Shown in pieces: positions 19,518 through 27,697 of a DNA stretch of 64,000 bases (the stretch's first letter is position 1; each line of letters begins with the position of its first letter). The notes below the pieces were generated by a model. It was given only the letters and a program-made list of their open reading frames with translations, was not told the DNA's origin and searched no databases. Position numbers and translations under genes: made by a program. Source of the stretch: CAVQTK01 sp963716455 (GTDB lineage: Bacteria; Pseudomonadota; Gammaproteobacteria; Coxiellales; Coxiellaceae); contig CAVQTK010000011.1 of NCBI GenBank assembly GCA_963716455.1, forward strand, positions 1-64,000, read 5' to 3'.

Positions 19518-20858
19518 TCATTTCATATCGTCTTTCCGGGATGTATTAGTTTTATTCAGTAACGCATAATAAAAGCCATCACTACCGTTAATAGTAGGTA
19601 ACAGTTGGTGACCTATTTTTTGTGCGAAGCCAAGCGACATATTAACTGGAAGAGGATGGGCATCTGCATGTTTCTGGCAAAACTGCACGATTAAATATTC
19701 ATTTTCTTCAGGTAAAATCGAACAAGTAGTATAAAGCAGCAATCCATTTGGAGTAAGCAACGGCCATAAGGCTTCTAATAAGGCAAGTTGCTGTTTTGCA
19801 GAGACAAGAATATCGGTTTCTTGGCGTAAAATTTTTATATCAGGATGCCGACGAATAACTCCTGTGGCTGAGCATGGAGCATCTACTAGTATTCGATCAA
19901 AAAATTGTCCGTCCCACCAAGATTTCGGTAGGCTGGCATCTCCTACAATCACGCGTAAAGATTTTTGCTCGAGCTTCAGACGTTCTACATTACTGACTAG
20001 CATCTCGATGCGTGCAGGATTTTGATCGACAGCTACTAATTCAGTTAGTCTTGGTTGCAATTCTAATAAATGACTGGTTTTTCCTCCAGGTGCAGCACAA
20101 GCATCCAATATTCTTTGGTTAGGTTTGATATTTAGTAATTCTGCTACCTTCTGACTGGCGAGGTCTTGTACACTGCATAGCCCTTGTTCAAACCCAGGCA
20201 AGCTCTCTACTCCTTGTGGAGGATTTAAATAGATTGCTTGTGGAAAATCTTCTACTGGAAAGGCAGGTATTTGATGGTGTTGTAATTGCAATAAATACTG
20301 CTTCAAAGTAATCTGCTGTAGGTTAACTCGCAAGAACATGGGTGCCTGTGTATTATTGGCTTCCAAAATAGATTGCCACTGTTGGGGCCATCTTACCTTT
20401 AGCAATTTAATAAACCACTGAGGATGAGAAAATAGAGCCTCTTCGGAATCAGCTGCTTTTTGTAAAAAATCTTGTGAGTGATTAATAAATTTTCGTAAAG
20501 CTTGATTAATTAGACCCTTCGCCCATGGTTTCTTTAGTGCTTGACAGGCTGATACTGTTTCCGAAACAGCAGCATAAACAGGTTTGTGTAAATGAATTAA
20601 TTGATAAAGTCCAAGTAGTAACAAACAGTGAATATCTTGATGATGAGCGGGCAGGGGTTTATAAATCAAAAAGCTAGCAACCAATTTAAGATGGGAATAC
20701 CACCGCAAAGTTCCATAACAGAATTGCTTGACCAGAGCTTGCTGCTGATTAGATAAGGTTGCCAAATTATTTTTATAAAAAACATCATTTAATGAATGAT
20801 GATAAACAATAACTTCAGTTAATATTTTTGTAGCAATAACCCGCGGATTTTTTTTAAT
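19518..20858 (-). CDS. rsmB: 16S rRNA (cytosine967-C5)-methyltransferase RsmB
   Basis: RsmB methylates C967 of 16S rRNA. The SAM site is DACAAPGGKTSHLLEL, and the two conserved cysteines are in DAPCSATGVIRRHPD and TTCSILPEENE. A NusB-like N-terminal domain precedes them. The first usual start in frame is TTG at 20765, giving 415 aa. However, the upstream open frame encodes NPRVIATKILTEV, which matches the expected RsmB N-terminus. An ATT at 20858 would give 446 aa. The true start is therefore uncertain: a rare ATT start or a one-base error just upstream are both possible. Confidence 0.92.
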   Translation of the reverse strand: MKKNPRVIATKILTEVIVYHHSLNDVFYKNNLATLSNQQQALVKQFCYGTLRWYSHLKLVASFLIYKPLPAHHQDIHCLLLLGLYQLIHLHKPVYAAVSETVSACQALKKPWAKGLINQALRKFINHSQDFLQKAADSEEALFSHPQWFIKLLKVRWPQQWQSILEANNTQAPMFLRVNLQQITLKQYLLQLQHHQIPAFPVEDFPQAIYLNPPQGVESLPGFEQGLCSVQDLASQKVAELLNIKPNQRILDACAAPGGKTSHLLELQPRLTELVAVDQNPARIEMLVSNVERLKLEQKSLRVIVGDASLPKSWWDGQFFDRILVDAPCSATGVIRRHPDIKILRQETDILVSAKQQLALLEALWPLLTPNGLLLYTTCSILPEENEYLIVQFCQKHADAHPLPVNMSLGFAQKIGHQLLPTINGSDGFYYALLNKTNTSRKDDMK

Positions 20859-20906
20859 TTTGATAAGTACTCACGAGGTTTAATTTGCCAATGCAGAAAG
20901 CCTTTT

Positions 20907-22163
20907 TTAACCTTTCATCGAATCAAAAAATTCATCATTAGTTTTGGTTAATTTTAAACGTTCAATTAAGAATTCAGTGGCAGCTAACTCATCCATAGGA
21001 TGTAAAATTTTGCGTAATATCCACATTTTTTGTAGCTCATCTGGCTTGGTAATAAGTTCTTCTCTACGAGTTCCTGAGCGATTAATACTAAGTGCAGGAA
21101 ATAGCCGTTTTTCTGAAATACGGCGGTCCAAGTGAATTTCCATATTACCCGTCCCTTTAAATTCCTCATAAATGACATCATCCATTTTGGAACCCGTATC
21201 AACCAGGGCTGTGGCAATAATAGTGAGACTACCACCTTCTTCAATATTACGAGCGGCGCCAAAGAAACGTTTTGGACGCTGTAAAGCATTAGCATCCACA
21301 CCTCCAGTTAACACCTTTCCAGAAGCGGGCACAACCGTATTATAGGCTCGAGCTAAACGGGTAATTGAATCTAATAAAATAACAACATCTCGTTGGTGCT
21401 CAACTAAACGTTTCGCTTTCTCTATTACCATTTCGGCAACTTGGACATGACGGGTTGCAGGTTCATCAAAAGTAGAAGCGACAACTTCGCCTCTTACAGA
21501 ACGCTCCATTTCAGTTACTTCTTCGGGTCGCTCATCAATTAAAAGTACCATCAATATACATTCAGGATAATTTTCTGCTATGGAATGAGCAATATTTTGT
21601 AGCATCATGGTTTTACCAGCTTTAGGTGGAGAAACAATTAATCCACGTTGGCCTTTACCAATTGGAGCTATTAAATCAATCATCCGCGCAGTAATATCTT
21701 CTGTACTACCATTACCTAATTGCATGGTAAGACGTTCATTAGGAAATAAAGGAGTAAGACTTTCAAAAAGAATTTTATTTCTTAGATTTTCTGGAGGATC
21801 TAAATTAATGGTTTCCACCTGTAATAAAGCAAAATAACGTTCGCCTTCTTTGGGTGGACGGATTTTTCCAGAAACGGTATCTCCAGTGCGCAATCCAAAA
21901 CGGCGAACTTGACTAGGTGAAACGTAAATATCATCAGGACCGGCTAAAAATGAACTAGCAGCTGAACGTAAAAAACCAAAACCATCTTGTAGAGTTTCTA
22001 AAACCCCATCACCATAAATATCCTCTCCTTTTTGGGCATGAGCTTTTAAAATGGCGAAAGTAAGATCTTGCTTGCGCATATTACTAACGCGTTCAACACC
22101 CAATTGCTGGGCCATTGCCATTAGTTCAGCGGGGTTTTTTATTTTAAGTGCAGTCAAATTCAT
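20907..22163 (-). CDS. rho: Transcription termination factor Rho
   Basis: This hexameric RNA-dependent ATPase ends transcription at rut sites. The 418-aa protein has the N-terminal helical domain, an RNA-binding cold-shock-like domain ([18 protein letters not shown]), Walker A in [15 protein letters not shown], the Q-loop region with [20 protein letters not shown], and a C-terminal [11 protein letters not shown]. All family landmarks are present with standard length. A 174-bp leader with no gene lies between it and trxA, where Rho autoregulation is common in relatives. Confidence 0.97.
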   Translation of the reverse strand: MNLTALKIKNPAELMAMAQQLGVERVSNMRKQDLTFAILKAHAQKGEDIYGDGVLETLQDGFGFLRSAASSFLAGPDDIYVSPSQVRRFGLRTGDTVSGKIRPPKEGERYFALLQVETINLDPPENLRNKILFESLTPLFPNERLTMQLGNGSTEDITARMIDLIAPIGKGQRGLIVSPPKAGKTMMLQNIAHSIAENYPECILMVLLIDERPEEVTEMERSVRGEVVASTFDEPATRHVQVAEMVIEKAKRLVEHQRDVVILLDSITRLARAYNTVVPASGKVLTGGVDANALQRPKRFFGAARNIEEGGSLTIIATALVDTGSKMDDVIYEEFKGTGNMEIHLDRRISEKRLFPALSINRSGTRREELITKPDELQKMWILRKILHPMDELAATEFLIERLKLTKTNDEFFDSMKG

Positions 22164-22337
22164 AAAGCCTCTCTACTTATAGTTAACTAATTCCCCTATC
22201 TGAAAACAACACGAGCTGAGAAAGATCAACTTGAGTGCGAAGAAATGGGGTTGTGTGATTGGATTTTCTGGAATGTAGTCCTAACAAACAGTTTAGCTGT
22301 TAATTTAATTTTGTCAAGATTATCCGGTTACAGTCAT

Positions 22338-22664
22338 TTAACAATATTCTTCTAAAAAAGTGATTAATTGAGACTTGCTTAAAGCACCAACTTTATTAGC
22401 CACAACATTCCCGTTTTTAAATAGAATCAAATTAGGAATGCCTCTTACCCCATATTGAGCAGGAGTTTGGGGATTTTCATCCACATTGACCTTTACAACT
22501 TTAAGGCGTGTGGCAAAATCTACAGCTATCTGCTCAACAATAGGAGCAATCATTTTGCAGGGGCCGCACCATTCAGCCCAAAAATCGACTAAAACAGGTT
22601 TTTTTTCTTGTAAAACTTCACGGGCAAACTCTAGGTCACTAATGGATTTGACAGTTTCACTCAT
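22338..22664 (-). CDS. trxA: Thioredoxin 1
   Basis: This 108-aa cytosolic disulfide reductase has the active site WAEWCGPCKMIAP. The conserved cis-proline region is VRGIPNLILFKNG, and DFWAEWCGPC is preceded by PVLVDFW as in TrxA. The gene precedes rho on the same strand, the common trxA-rho order. A ribosome binding site (AGGAGA) is visible about seven bases before the ATG. Confidence 0.95.
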   Translation of the reverse strand: MSETVKSISDLEFAREVLQEKKPVLVDFWAEWCGPCKMIAPIVEQIAVDFATRLKVVKVNVDENPQTPAQYGVRGIPNLILFKNGNVVANKVGALSKSQLITFLEEYC

Positions 22665-22784
22665 AAAAATCTCCTATGGGCTTAAAGTAAAAAATCATTT
22701 TTATGATGAGAGTCCATATTATCTTAATTAGCTATTTGGAGCAACTGCGGAATATACCATGAAGTTAGAAACAAATTTTTCATT

Positions 22785-22928
22785 AGACTTCTTGCAAAAC
22801 CTTCGTCTTTAGGGCTACTGCCGCGTTGTGTTACTTTCTCCGGTGCTCATTTACTCGCATGTAAACTCCGCTCCTCGAAAGTAACACGCCTTGCATTAGA
22901 CCAAAATACTGGGTTTTACAGGAAGTCT
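22785..22928. repeat. Palindromic element family 1, intergenic copy
   Basis: About 144 bp from AGACTTCTTGCAAAACCTTC to GGTTTTACAGGAAGTCT, between trxA and proC. The interior holds GCTCATTTACTCGCATGTAA and ACACGCCTTGCATTAGACC, shared with the copies near 23795 and 35936. The proC stop codon overlaps its right end. Confidence 0.85.
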
Positions 22929-23760
22929 ATTCTAATTCGCCCGTCAATAATTGAGTGATCTCTTTTGCTCTGTCAACTGCCGCTTGGATCGCTTCAGCCA
23001 AAAGTTGACGAATTTTTCCTTCTTCCAATACTTTTAATGCTTGTTCGGTTGTTCCTTTAGGTGAAGTAACATGCTTACGCAATTGAACAAGCGACTGCTC
23101 TGATTCCAGAGCTAATCTAGAGGAGCCTAACAAGGTTTGAGCGATAAGTAAACGAGCAGTTTTTTGCGATAAGCCCATTTTGGTTGCAGCTTCTTCCATG
23201 GATTCCATAATTAAAAAAATATAGGCAGGCCCACTCGAAGAAATTCCACAAATTAAATCTAACTGATTTTCTTCTTTTACCCACAAGGTTACGCCTACTG
23301 CTCGAAAAATAGCTTCTGCTAAATCACGGTCCACACTGCGAACATTCTCTCCAGCATATAAGCCTGTTACGCCCGCACCCACCAAAGCTGGGACATTAGG
23401 AATGGCACGAACAATAGTACAATGAGGTCCTAACCATTTTTGGAGTAAATGATCAGTAGGCCCCACAGCTATAGAAATCACTAAAGAACATTTTTTAGCA
23501 ATTAATTCTTTAATCTCTTTGCAAACCTCCGCTAATACAGTTGTTTTAACTGATAATATCACTATATCTGCATAAGAAACGCCTTCTTGATTATTTTGTG
23601 TGGTATGAATACCAAAATTTTGACGAAAAAAATCGAGCTTGTCTAAGGAAGGATTCGTAGCCCATATTTTTTGCGGATCATAACCTGCAGCTAACAATCC
23701 AGAAATAAGTGCCCGAGCAATATTTCCTGCTCCAACAAAGGTAATATTTGCGTTGTTCAT
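22927..23760 (-). CDS. proC: Pyrroline-5-carboxylate reductase
   Basis: ProC reduces pyrroline-5-carboxylate to proline with NAD(P)H. The nucleotide site is ITFVGAGNIARALISGLL, and the C-terminal signature includes SSGPAYIFLIMESM and VTSPKGTTEQAL. I use the ATG at 23760 (MNNANITF); a TTG five codons upstream is the alternative. The length of 277 aa is standard. The stop codon lies at the edge of a palindromic element and another element lies just upstream of the gene, so both flanks are repeat-rich. Confidence 0.93.
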   Translation of the reverse strand: MNNANITFVGAGNIARALISGLLAAGYDPQKIWATNPSLDKLDFFRQNFGIHTTQNNQEGVSYADIVILSVKTTVLAEVCKEIKELIAKKCSLVISIAVGPTDHLLQKWLGPHCTIVRAIPNVPALVGAGVTGLYAGENVRSVDRDLAEAIFRAVGVTLWVKEENQLDLICGISSSGPAYIFLIMESMEEAATKMGLSQKTARLLIAQTLLGSSRLALESEQSLVQLRKHVTSPKGTTEQALKVLEEGKIRQLLAEAIQAAVDRAKEITQLLTGELE

Positions 23761-23794
23761 AAAATTCTCAAACAATTAAATCCTAAATAAGAAT

Positions 23795-23942
23795 AGACTT
23801 CTTTCAAAACCGAGTATTTTAGTCCTATAAAATGCAAGGCGTGTTGATTTCGAGGAGCGGAGTCTACATGCGAGTAAATGAGCACCGCAGAAAGCAACAC
23901 AACGCAGCAGTATGCCAAAAGACAAAGGTTTCGAAAGAAGTC
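23795..23942. repeat. Palindromic element family 1, intergenic copy
   Basis: About 148 bp from AGACTTCTTTCAAAACCGAG to AAAGGTTTCGAAAGAAGTC, directly upstream of proC. The interior repeats GCAAGGCGTGTTGATTTCG, AGGAGCGGAGTCTACATGCG and AACACAACGCAGCAGTA. Confidence 0.85.
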
Positions 23943-24049
23943 AATTAAGATTTTACTTTACTGGAATTCGCATATTCTGTCGACGTGTTTATAAGTCATT
24001 TTTTATTGATAGTTACCGCTAATGGCAAAATAAGGCATAGATTTTTTAT

Positions 24050-24121
24050 GTGTTGATTTCGAGGAGTGGAGAAAGCAATACAATTCAGCAGTAGGCCAAA
24101 AGACGAAGGTTTTGCAAGAAA
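24050..24121. repeat. Partial copy of palindromic element family 1
   Basis: The segment GTGTTGATTTCGAGGAGTGG, then AGAAAGCAATACAATTCAGC and AGTAGGCCAAAAGACGAAGG, matches the right half of the full copy 110 bp to its left, with an internal deletion. Confidence 0.7.
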
Positions 24122-24207
24122 GCAGAAAATAAAATTTTAAGATTAAAAGGTATTTTCCCGGAAAAAAGTTTAGACGAAATAGAATTATCTCTTTTAAAGA
24201 AAGAAAT

Positions 24208-24308
24208 CTCCGGGGCTTGCCCCGGAGGCAGAGCGATGGGGTTTCCAAAGGGGAGAAGCGCAGCTCTTCCCTTTGGTCGATTGCCGTGAATTTACTTCAC
24301 GGCAATCG
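24208..24308. other. Three consecutive stem-loops, GC-rich module
   Basis: Three hairpins occur within 101 bp. The first is CTCCGGGG-CTTG-CCCCGGAG (24208-24227). The second has arms CCAAAGGG and CCCTTTGG (24245-24276) with further pairing inside. The third is a perfect 13-bp stem, CGATTGCCGTGAA-TTTAC-TTCACGGCAATCG split around a 5-base loop (24278-24308). No T-run follows on either strand. The module is GC-rich in an AT-rich setting and lies downstream of the secreted protein gene at 24333. It could be a structured 3' UTR, a small RNA or a REP-like repeat. Confidence 0.6.
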
Positions 24309-24332
24309 AAAATATAACAGATTTTTATATAT

Positions 24333-24917
24333 TTATTTAATAGCCTCTTTTATAAAAGGAACTTTATAAATTTGAGAAAGTCGGGTTGCTTCGGAGTCGC
24401 CTTTTCCCGAGCCATAATCACCCATGTATAACTGATTCTTATCGATTTTTACTATAGTGTAGAATTTTTCACCCCGAGAATGCTCTGGATAGGCGGAATT
24501 GTTACGTTTTAATTGAGCAACTTCTTTGGGGTAATTGAGAACCCAGCTATCAAAGCCATAGTCTTTAGCTTGATTAGCTGCTTTAACTGCTGCTGAGTCA
24601 TTATATGCCATGGTGACCGATTTGAAGGTATAATTTAACTTTCTAGTTTGGAGTAACCCAGCAACAGGCTTTCCTAACTCAAAATTACGATAAGTTTGTA
24701 ATGTCGAAATTTTATGACTGCATTGGGGATCACTATAAGTTTTAACTGCATAAATCGCAGTATGTTCTGAAAATTGAAAAGTTTCAATGTTATAATTTCC
24801 CGATTCATCTGCAGCACATTTAGATGACCAGGTGCCAGAAAGTTCACTAGCGTGTGCAATGGAACTGAACATCAAAGTGATCATAATCGTTAAATTTAAG
24901 TAAAATAATTTTTTCAT
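24333..24917 (-). CDS. Secreted protein of unknown function (194 aa)
   Basis: A clear signal peptide (MKKLFYLNLTIMITLMFSS, cleavage near AHA-SELSG) heads the protein. The mature part starts with SGTWSSKC, a pattern seen in lipocalin-like or adhesin-like small secreted proteins, and has two cysteines about 40 residues apart. I do not recognise a family. The ATG at 24917 follows GAGAGGG and is preferred over an ATG 11 codons upstream. It is isolated, with the triple stem-loop module downstream. Confidence 0.8.
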   Translation of the reverse strand: MKKLFYLNLTIMITLMFSSIAHASELSGTWSSKCAADESGNYNIETFQFSEHTAIYAVKTYSDPQCSHKISTLQTYRNFELGKPVAGLLQTRKLNYTFKSVTMAYNDSAAVKAANQAKDYGFDSWVLNYPKEVAQLKRNNSAYPEHSRGEKFYTIVKIDKNQLYMGDYGSGKGDSEATRLSQIYKVPFIKEAIK

Positions 24918-25022
24918 TTCTAATCCCTCTCTTGTCAATAAGGTAAACAATTATATACTACCAAAAAAAAATAAATTAACAACTTATATTCTGGTTGATG
25001 CGTTTTATTAGAACAAATAGGC

Positions 25023-25050
25023 GAAATACTGGGTTCTGCTAGAAAATTTA
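25023..25050. repeat. Short fragment of palindromic element family 1
   Basis: The fragment GAAATACTGGGTTCTGCTAG resembles the element end AAAATACTGGGTTTTGAAAG. It lies just past the yggS stop. Confidence 0.35.
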
Positions 25051-25052
25051 TT

Positions 25053-25733
25053 TTATCTTGAACCAAAAATCCCCGTTCCTATACGCACTAAAGTGCTTCC
25101 AGCAGCAATAGCTAACTCTAAATCAGAAGACATTCCCATCGACAAAGTATCTAAGGGTAAACCTTGTTTTGCCAAAAGGAGTTGAAGGATTTGTACTTGT
25201 TGGTAAGTGGCGAACAGCTGATTCAAATCCTTAGTAGGCTGAGGGATCACCATCAATCCACGTAATCGTAAATTGGGTAATGAATTTATGGCATGAGCCA
25301 ATTCTTCTACTTTATCTTTAGGTAATCCTGATTTGGTCTGCTCGTTACTAATATTGACTTCGATACACAAATTTAAAGGGGTGAGTTCTGGAGGGCGTTG
25401 TTCGCTTAAGCGCTTTGCAATTTTCCATCTATTTATGCTATGAACCCAAGAAAAATTTTGAGCGACTTGACGAGTTTTATTTGCTTGTAAAGTGCCAATG
25501 AAATGCCATTCTATAGGAAGATGTTTAAAAACAGCAATTTTGCTGAGGGCTTCTTGTAAATAATTCTCACCAAAAGCTCGTTGTCCTGCGGTATATGCAG
25601 CTTGAATGGCGTGAATCCCTTGACCTTTTGATACAGCTAATAACTGCACTGATCCCGGATCTCGATGATACATACTCTCCGCTTGTCGAATGCGGTTCAT
25701 AGTGTGGTGTAAATTTTCTTTAATATTACTCAT
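25053..25733 (-). CDS. yggS: PLP homeostasis protein YggS (PROSC family)
   Basis: This 226-aa PLP-binding protein has a bare alanine-racemase barrel and controls pyridoxal phosphate supply and amino-acid balance. The PLP lysine is in LLAVSKGQ, FGENYLQEA follows, and the phosphate-binding end is LSMGMSSDLELAIAAGSTLVRIG. It is often next to proC in gammaproteobacteria; here proC is 1.2 kb away on the same strand with the repeats and a secreted protein gene between. Confidence 0.93.
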   Translation of the reverse strand: MSNIKENLHHTMNRIRQAESMYHRDPGSVQLLAVSKGQGIHAIQAAYTAGQRAFGENYLQEALSKIAVFKHLPIEWHFIGTLQANKTRQVAQNFSWVHSINRWKIAKRLSEQRPPELTPLNLCIEVNISNEQTKSGLPKDKVEELAHAINSLPNLRLRGLMVIPQPTKDLNQLFATYQQVQILQLLLAKQGLPLDTLSMGMSSDLELAIAAGSTLVRIGTGIFGSR

Positions 25734-25912
25734 TAGCTTGCTGAAAAACTTGAAATATTATGCCAAAATAACTTTAGTATTGCTATTCATTCGTTGCTAT
25801 AATACTGAATATGTATAAAACTATATTAGTTGTGAAAAACCCTTGCGTTATTTATAGTTTAGGAGTAATGTTCGCCTCGGTTTTTAACCTGTTTTTATTG
25901 GAGTAACGTAAA

Positions 25913-26230
25913 ATGATAAAGTTTAAAATGCTGGTTGTTTGCCCTTTAATTCTAATGATGAGCGCTAGTTTTGCTCAAGATATTAAGATGAATTCTTTAA
26001 TAGACACTAAAGGTTCTGTAGTTGAGGCTGATGCTGCAAATCAATCTTCTTCTGTGGACGAACAAACTTCTCAAGATAACAATGATTATAATGATTCTAA
26101 CAGTTACGACTCTGATGTCTCTCAGGATGAAGACGATCAGGCAGTAGTGAATTCAGACACAGATTCAGGTGTCGATGAAGTAAATACAGGTAATACGAAT
26201 CAAGTCAGCCATAAAGGTTCAGACCAGTAA
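25913..26230 (+). CDS. Small acidic secreted protein, unknown
   Basis: The 105-aa product has a signal peptide (MIKFKMLVVCPLILMMSASF, then AQ) and a mature part made almost wholly of Asp, Ser, Asn, Gln and Val, with no cysteine. Such composition suggests a disordered, perhaps cation-binding, secreted protein. I know of no family. A ribosome binding site (TTGGAGTAA) precedes the ATG. A strong stem-loop follows 60 bases after the stop. Confidence 0.65.
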   Translation: MIKFKMLVVCPLILMMSASFAQDIKMNSLIDTKGSVVEADAANQSSSVDEQTSQDNNDYNDSNSYDSDVSQDEDDQAVVNSDTDSGVDEVNTGNTNQVSHKGSDQ

Positions 26231-26290
26231 AGAGAATCCTTGGCTGAAAAGAATGAAAGGTGTATCGGGAACGAAACATCTTTTTAGGGT

Positions 26291-26326
26291 GTTGACAGGA
26301 GACATACTGCTGTCAACAGTTTTAAT
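26291..26326 (+). terminator. Likely transcription terminator after the acidic secreted protein
   Basis: An 8-bp perfect stem, GTTGACAG and CTGTCAAC, with an 11-base loop is followed by AGTTTTAATTT. The T-run is short, so the terminator may be weak. Confidence 0.5.
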
Positions 26327-26347
26327 TTCCATCATGAGGAAAAGACA

Positions 26348-26395
26348 ATGAGCAAAAAACCAGCCGATAAAGGCAAAAAGCCAGGAAAGAAGTAA
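26348..26395 (+). CDS. Possible 15-residue basic peptide
   Basis: The frame encodes MSKKPADKGKKPGKK and has TGAGGA about 10 bases before its ATG. Two thirds of the residues are Lys, Pro or Gly. It lies between two stem-loops (26291-26317 and 26408-26433), so it could be a small stand-alone transcript or a leader. Without comparison it is only a candidate. Confidence 0.3.
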   Translation: MSKKPADKGKKPGKK

Positions 26396-26407
26396 GTTTT
26401 ATGGATC

Positions 26408-26433
26408 TAGGAGTGGGTGTAAACTCACTCCTA
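26408..26433 (+). terminator. Stem-loop after the 15-codon frame
   Basis: Perfect 8-bp arms TAGGAGTG and CACTCCTA enclose a 10-base loop. It is not followed by a clear T-run, so it may be a weak terminator or RNA processing site. Confidence 0.35.
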
Positions 26434-26500
26434 CTCCACAATTACAACTCATCTTTTGCTCAAAACCTCCCTACTAGACTATTGTTCGAGATAATCTGTC

Positions 26501-26722
26501 ATGACCAATGCAAATGAATATGATGATGACTATTATGAAGATAGCGATTTTGATATATCTAATCTTCAAGAAGAGTTTAATGATAGCCCAGTACCAAGCT
26601 TTAATAATGAAAATTACAACAAAAAAAGTCAAATGAAGAAAAAAAGACGCCTAGATGACTGGTTAGAAGAAAAACGTTTGCGTGATGAACTAAGTGATGA
26701 CTCTGTAGATCTTAACGAATAG
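26501..26722 (+). CDS. Small acidic protein, PA3496-like
   Basis: The 73-aa protein has an acidic N-terminal half rich in Asp, Glu and Tyr and a charged C-terminal helix, KKRRLDDWLEEKRLRDELSD. This tail resembles short gammaproteobacterial proteins named PA3496-family, of unsettled role. It is one base before the yqgE start, so it is probably cotranscribed with yqgE, ruvX and pyrB. The family link is from memory of the tail pattern only. Confidence 0.6.
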   Translation: MTNANEYDDDYYEDSDFDISNLQEEFNDSPVPSFNNENYNKKSQMKKKRRLDDWLEEKRLRDELSDDSVDLNE

Positions 26723-26723
26723 C

Positions 26724-27251
26724 ATGAAAAATTTTTTAGCCCAACACTTTTTAGTGGCTTTACCCTCTTTAGATGATCCTAATTTCTCTAAGGCAGTAGT
26801 TTACCTTTATGAGCATAATGAAGAAGGAGCTATGGGATTAGTCATAAATAAACCCCTCAATATGCAATTGGGAGATGTATTACAGCATTTAAACATTACT
26901 ACCCCCTCTAAAAAAATTTCTTCCCAGCCGGTTATGATGGGTGGTCCAGTGGGTCAAGAACATGGTTTTGTTTTATATGAAGAAGATAAAGAAGTTTTTC
27001 TTTCCTCCTCTAAGGAAACTTTGATAATGATTGCCAACAAAGAAGGGCCTCTCCAATATTTAGTTACTTTGGGATATACAGGATGGCAAGCGGGACAGTT
27101 AGAAACAGAGCTGCAACGAAATGATTGGTTAGTTACCCCCTATGACGCCAATATTTTATTTTTAACTCCTGTCGAAAATCGTTGGCGGGCGGCCGCTAAG
27201 CTAATTGGAGTAGATATTGAACGAATTTCAGGCCAAGTTGGTCATGCCTGA
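26724..27251 (+). CDS. yqgE: UPF0301 protein YqgE (AlgH family)
   Basis: YqgE/AlgH proteins have no settled biochemical role. The 175-aa protein begins FLAQHFLVALPSLDDPNFSK and contains GAMGLVINKPL, MMGGPVGQEHGFVLY and LGYTGWQAGQLETEL, all standard for the family. It overlaps the start of ruvX by eight bases. The yqgE-yqgF pairing is conserved across gammaproteobacteria. Confidence 0.93.
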   Translation: MKNFLAQHFLVALPSLDDPNFSKAVVYLYEHNEEGAMGLVINKPLNMQLGDVLQHLNITTPSKKISSQPVMMGGPVGQEHGFVLYEEDKEVFLSSSKETLIMIANKEGPLQYLVTLGYTGWQAGQLETELQRNDWLVTPYDANILFLTPVENRWRAAAKLIGVDIERISGQVGHA

Positions 27252-27672
27252 TTTTGCCCCCAACCCAGAAGTGCTGTTAGCTTTTGATTTTGGTTTACGC
27301 CATATTGGCGTAGCTGTCGGTCAAATTATTACTCAATCTGCTACCCCATTAGAGATTTTAATCGCACAACAAGGTATTCCCAATTGGGATAAATTAAAGC
27401 AGTTAATTAATGTATGGCGGCCAGGTGCATTAGTAGTGGGAATTCCTTATCAAATGGATGGTTCTGAGCAAACCATCAGTATTGCGGCTAGGGAGTTTGC
27501 TCATAGTTTAGAAAAACATTTCGATTTGCCAGTGCATAAAGTGGATGAACGCCTAACTACTCGGGAAGCTAAGCTACAATTAGCGAATATTTATGTTAAA
27601 CACAAATCCTTCCCTCCCCTAGATAGTTATGCCGCAAAATTAATATTAGAGGCATGGTTTTCCCTTTGCTAA
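27244..27672 (+). CDS. ruvX: Holliday junction resolvase-like protein YqgF (RuvX)
   Basis: This RNase H-fold protein acts in pre-16S rRNA processing and perhaps recombination. The first acidic strand is LLAFDFGLRHIGVAVG and the later motif is VDERLTTREA. The ATG at 27244 gives 142 aa and overlaps the yqgE stop; a TTG at 27217 is an alternative. Gene order yqgE-yqgF-pyrB is typical. Confidence 0.92.
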   Translation: MPDFAPNPEVLLAFDFGLRHIGVAVGQIITQSATPLEILIAQQGIPNWDKLKQLINVWRPGALVVGIPYQMDGSEQTISIAAREFAHSLEKHFDLPVHKVDERLTTREAKLQLANIYVKHKSFPPLDSYAAKLILEAWFSLC

Positions 27673-27697
27673 TGCGTTATAGTGTTTATTGAACATT

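Noticed and set aside
24003..24248. An 81-codon minus-strand open frame
   Set aside because: It consists of a partial palindromic element and the first stem-loop, has no convincing start signal and no protein-like pattern.
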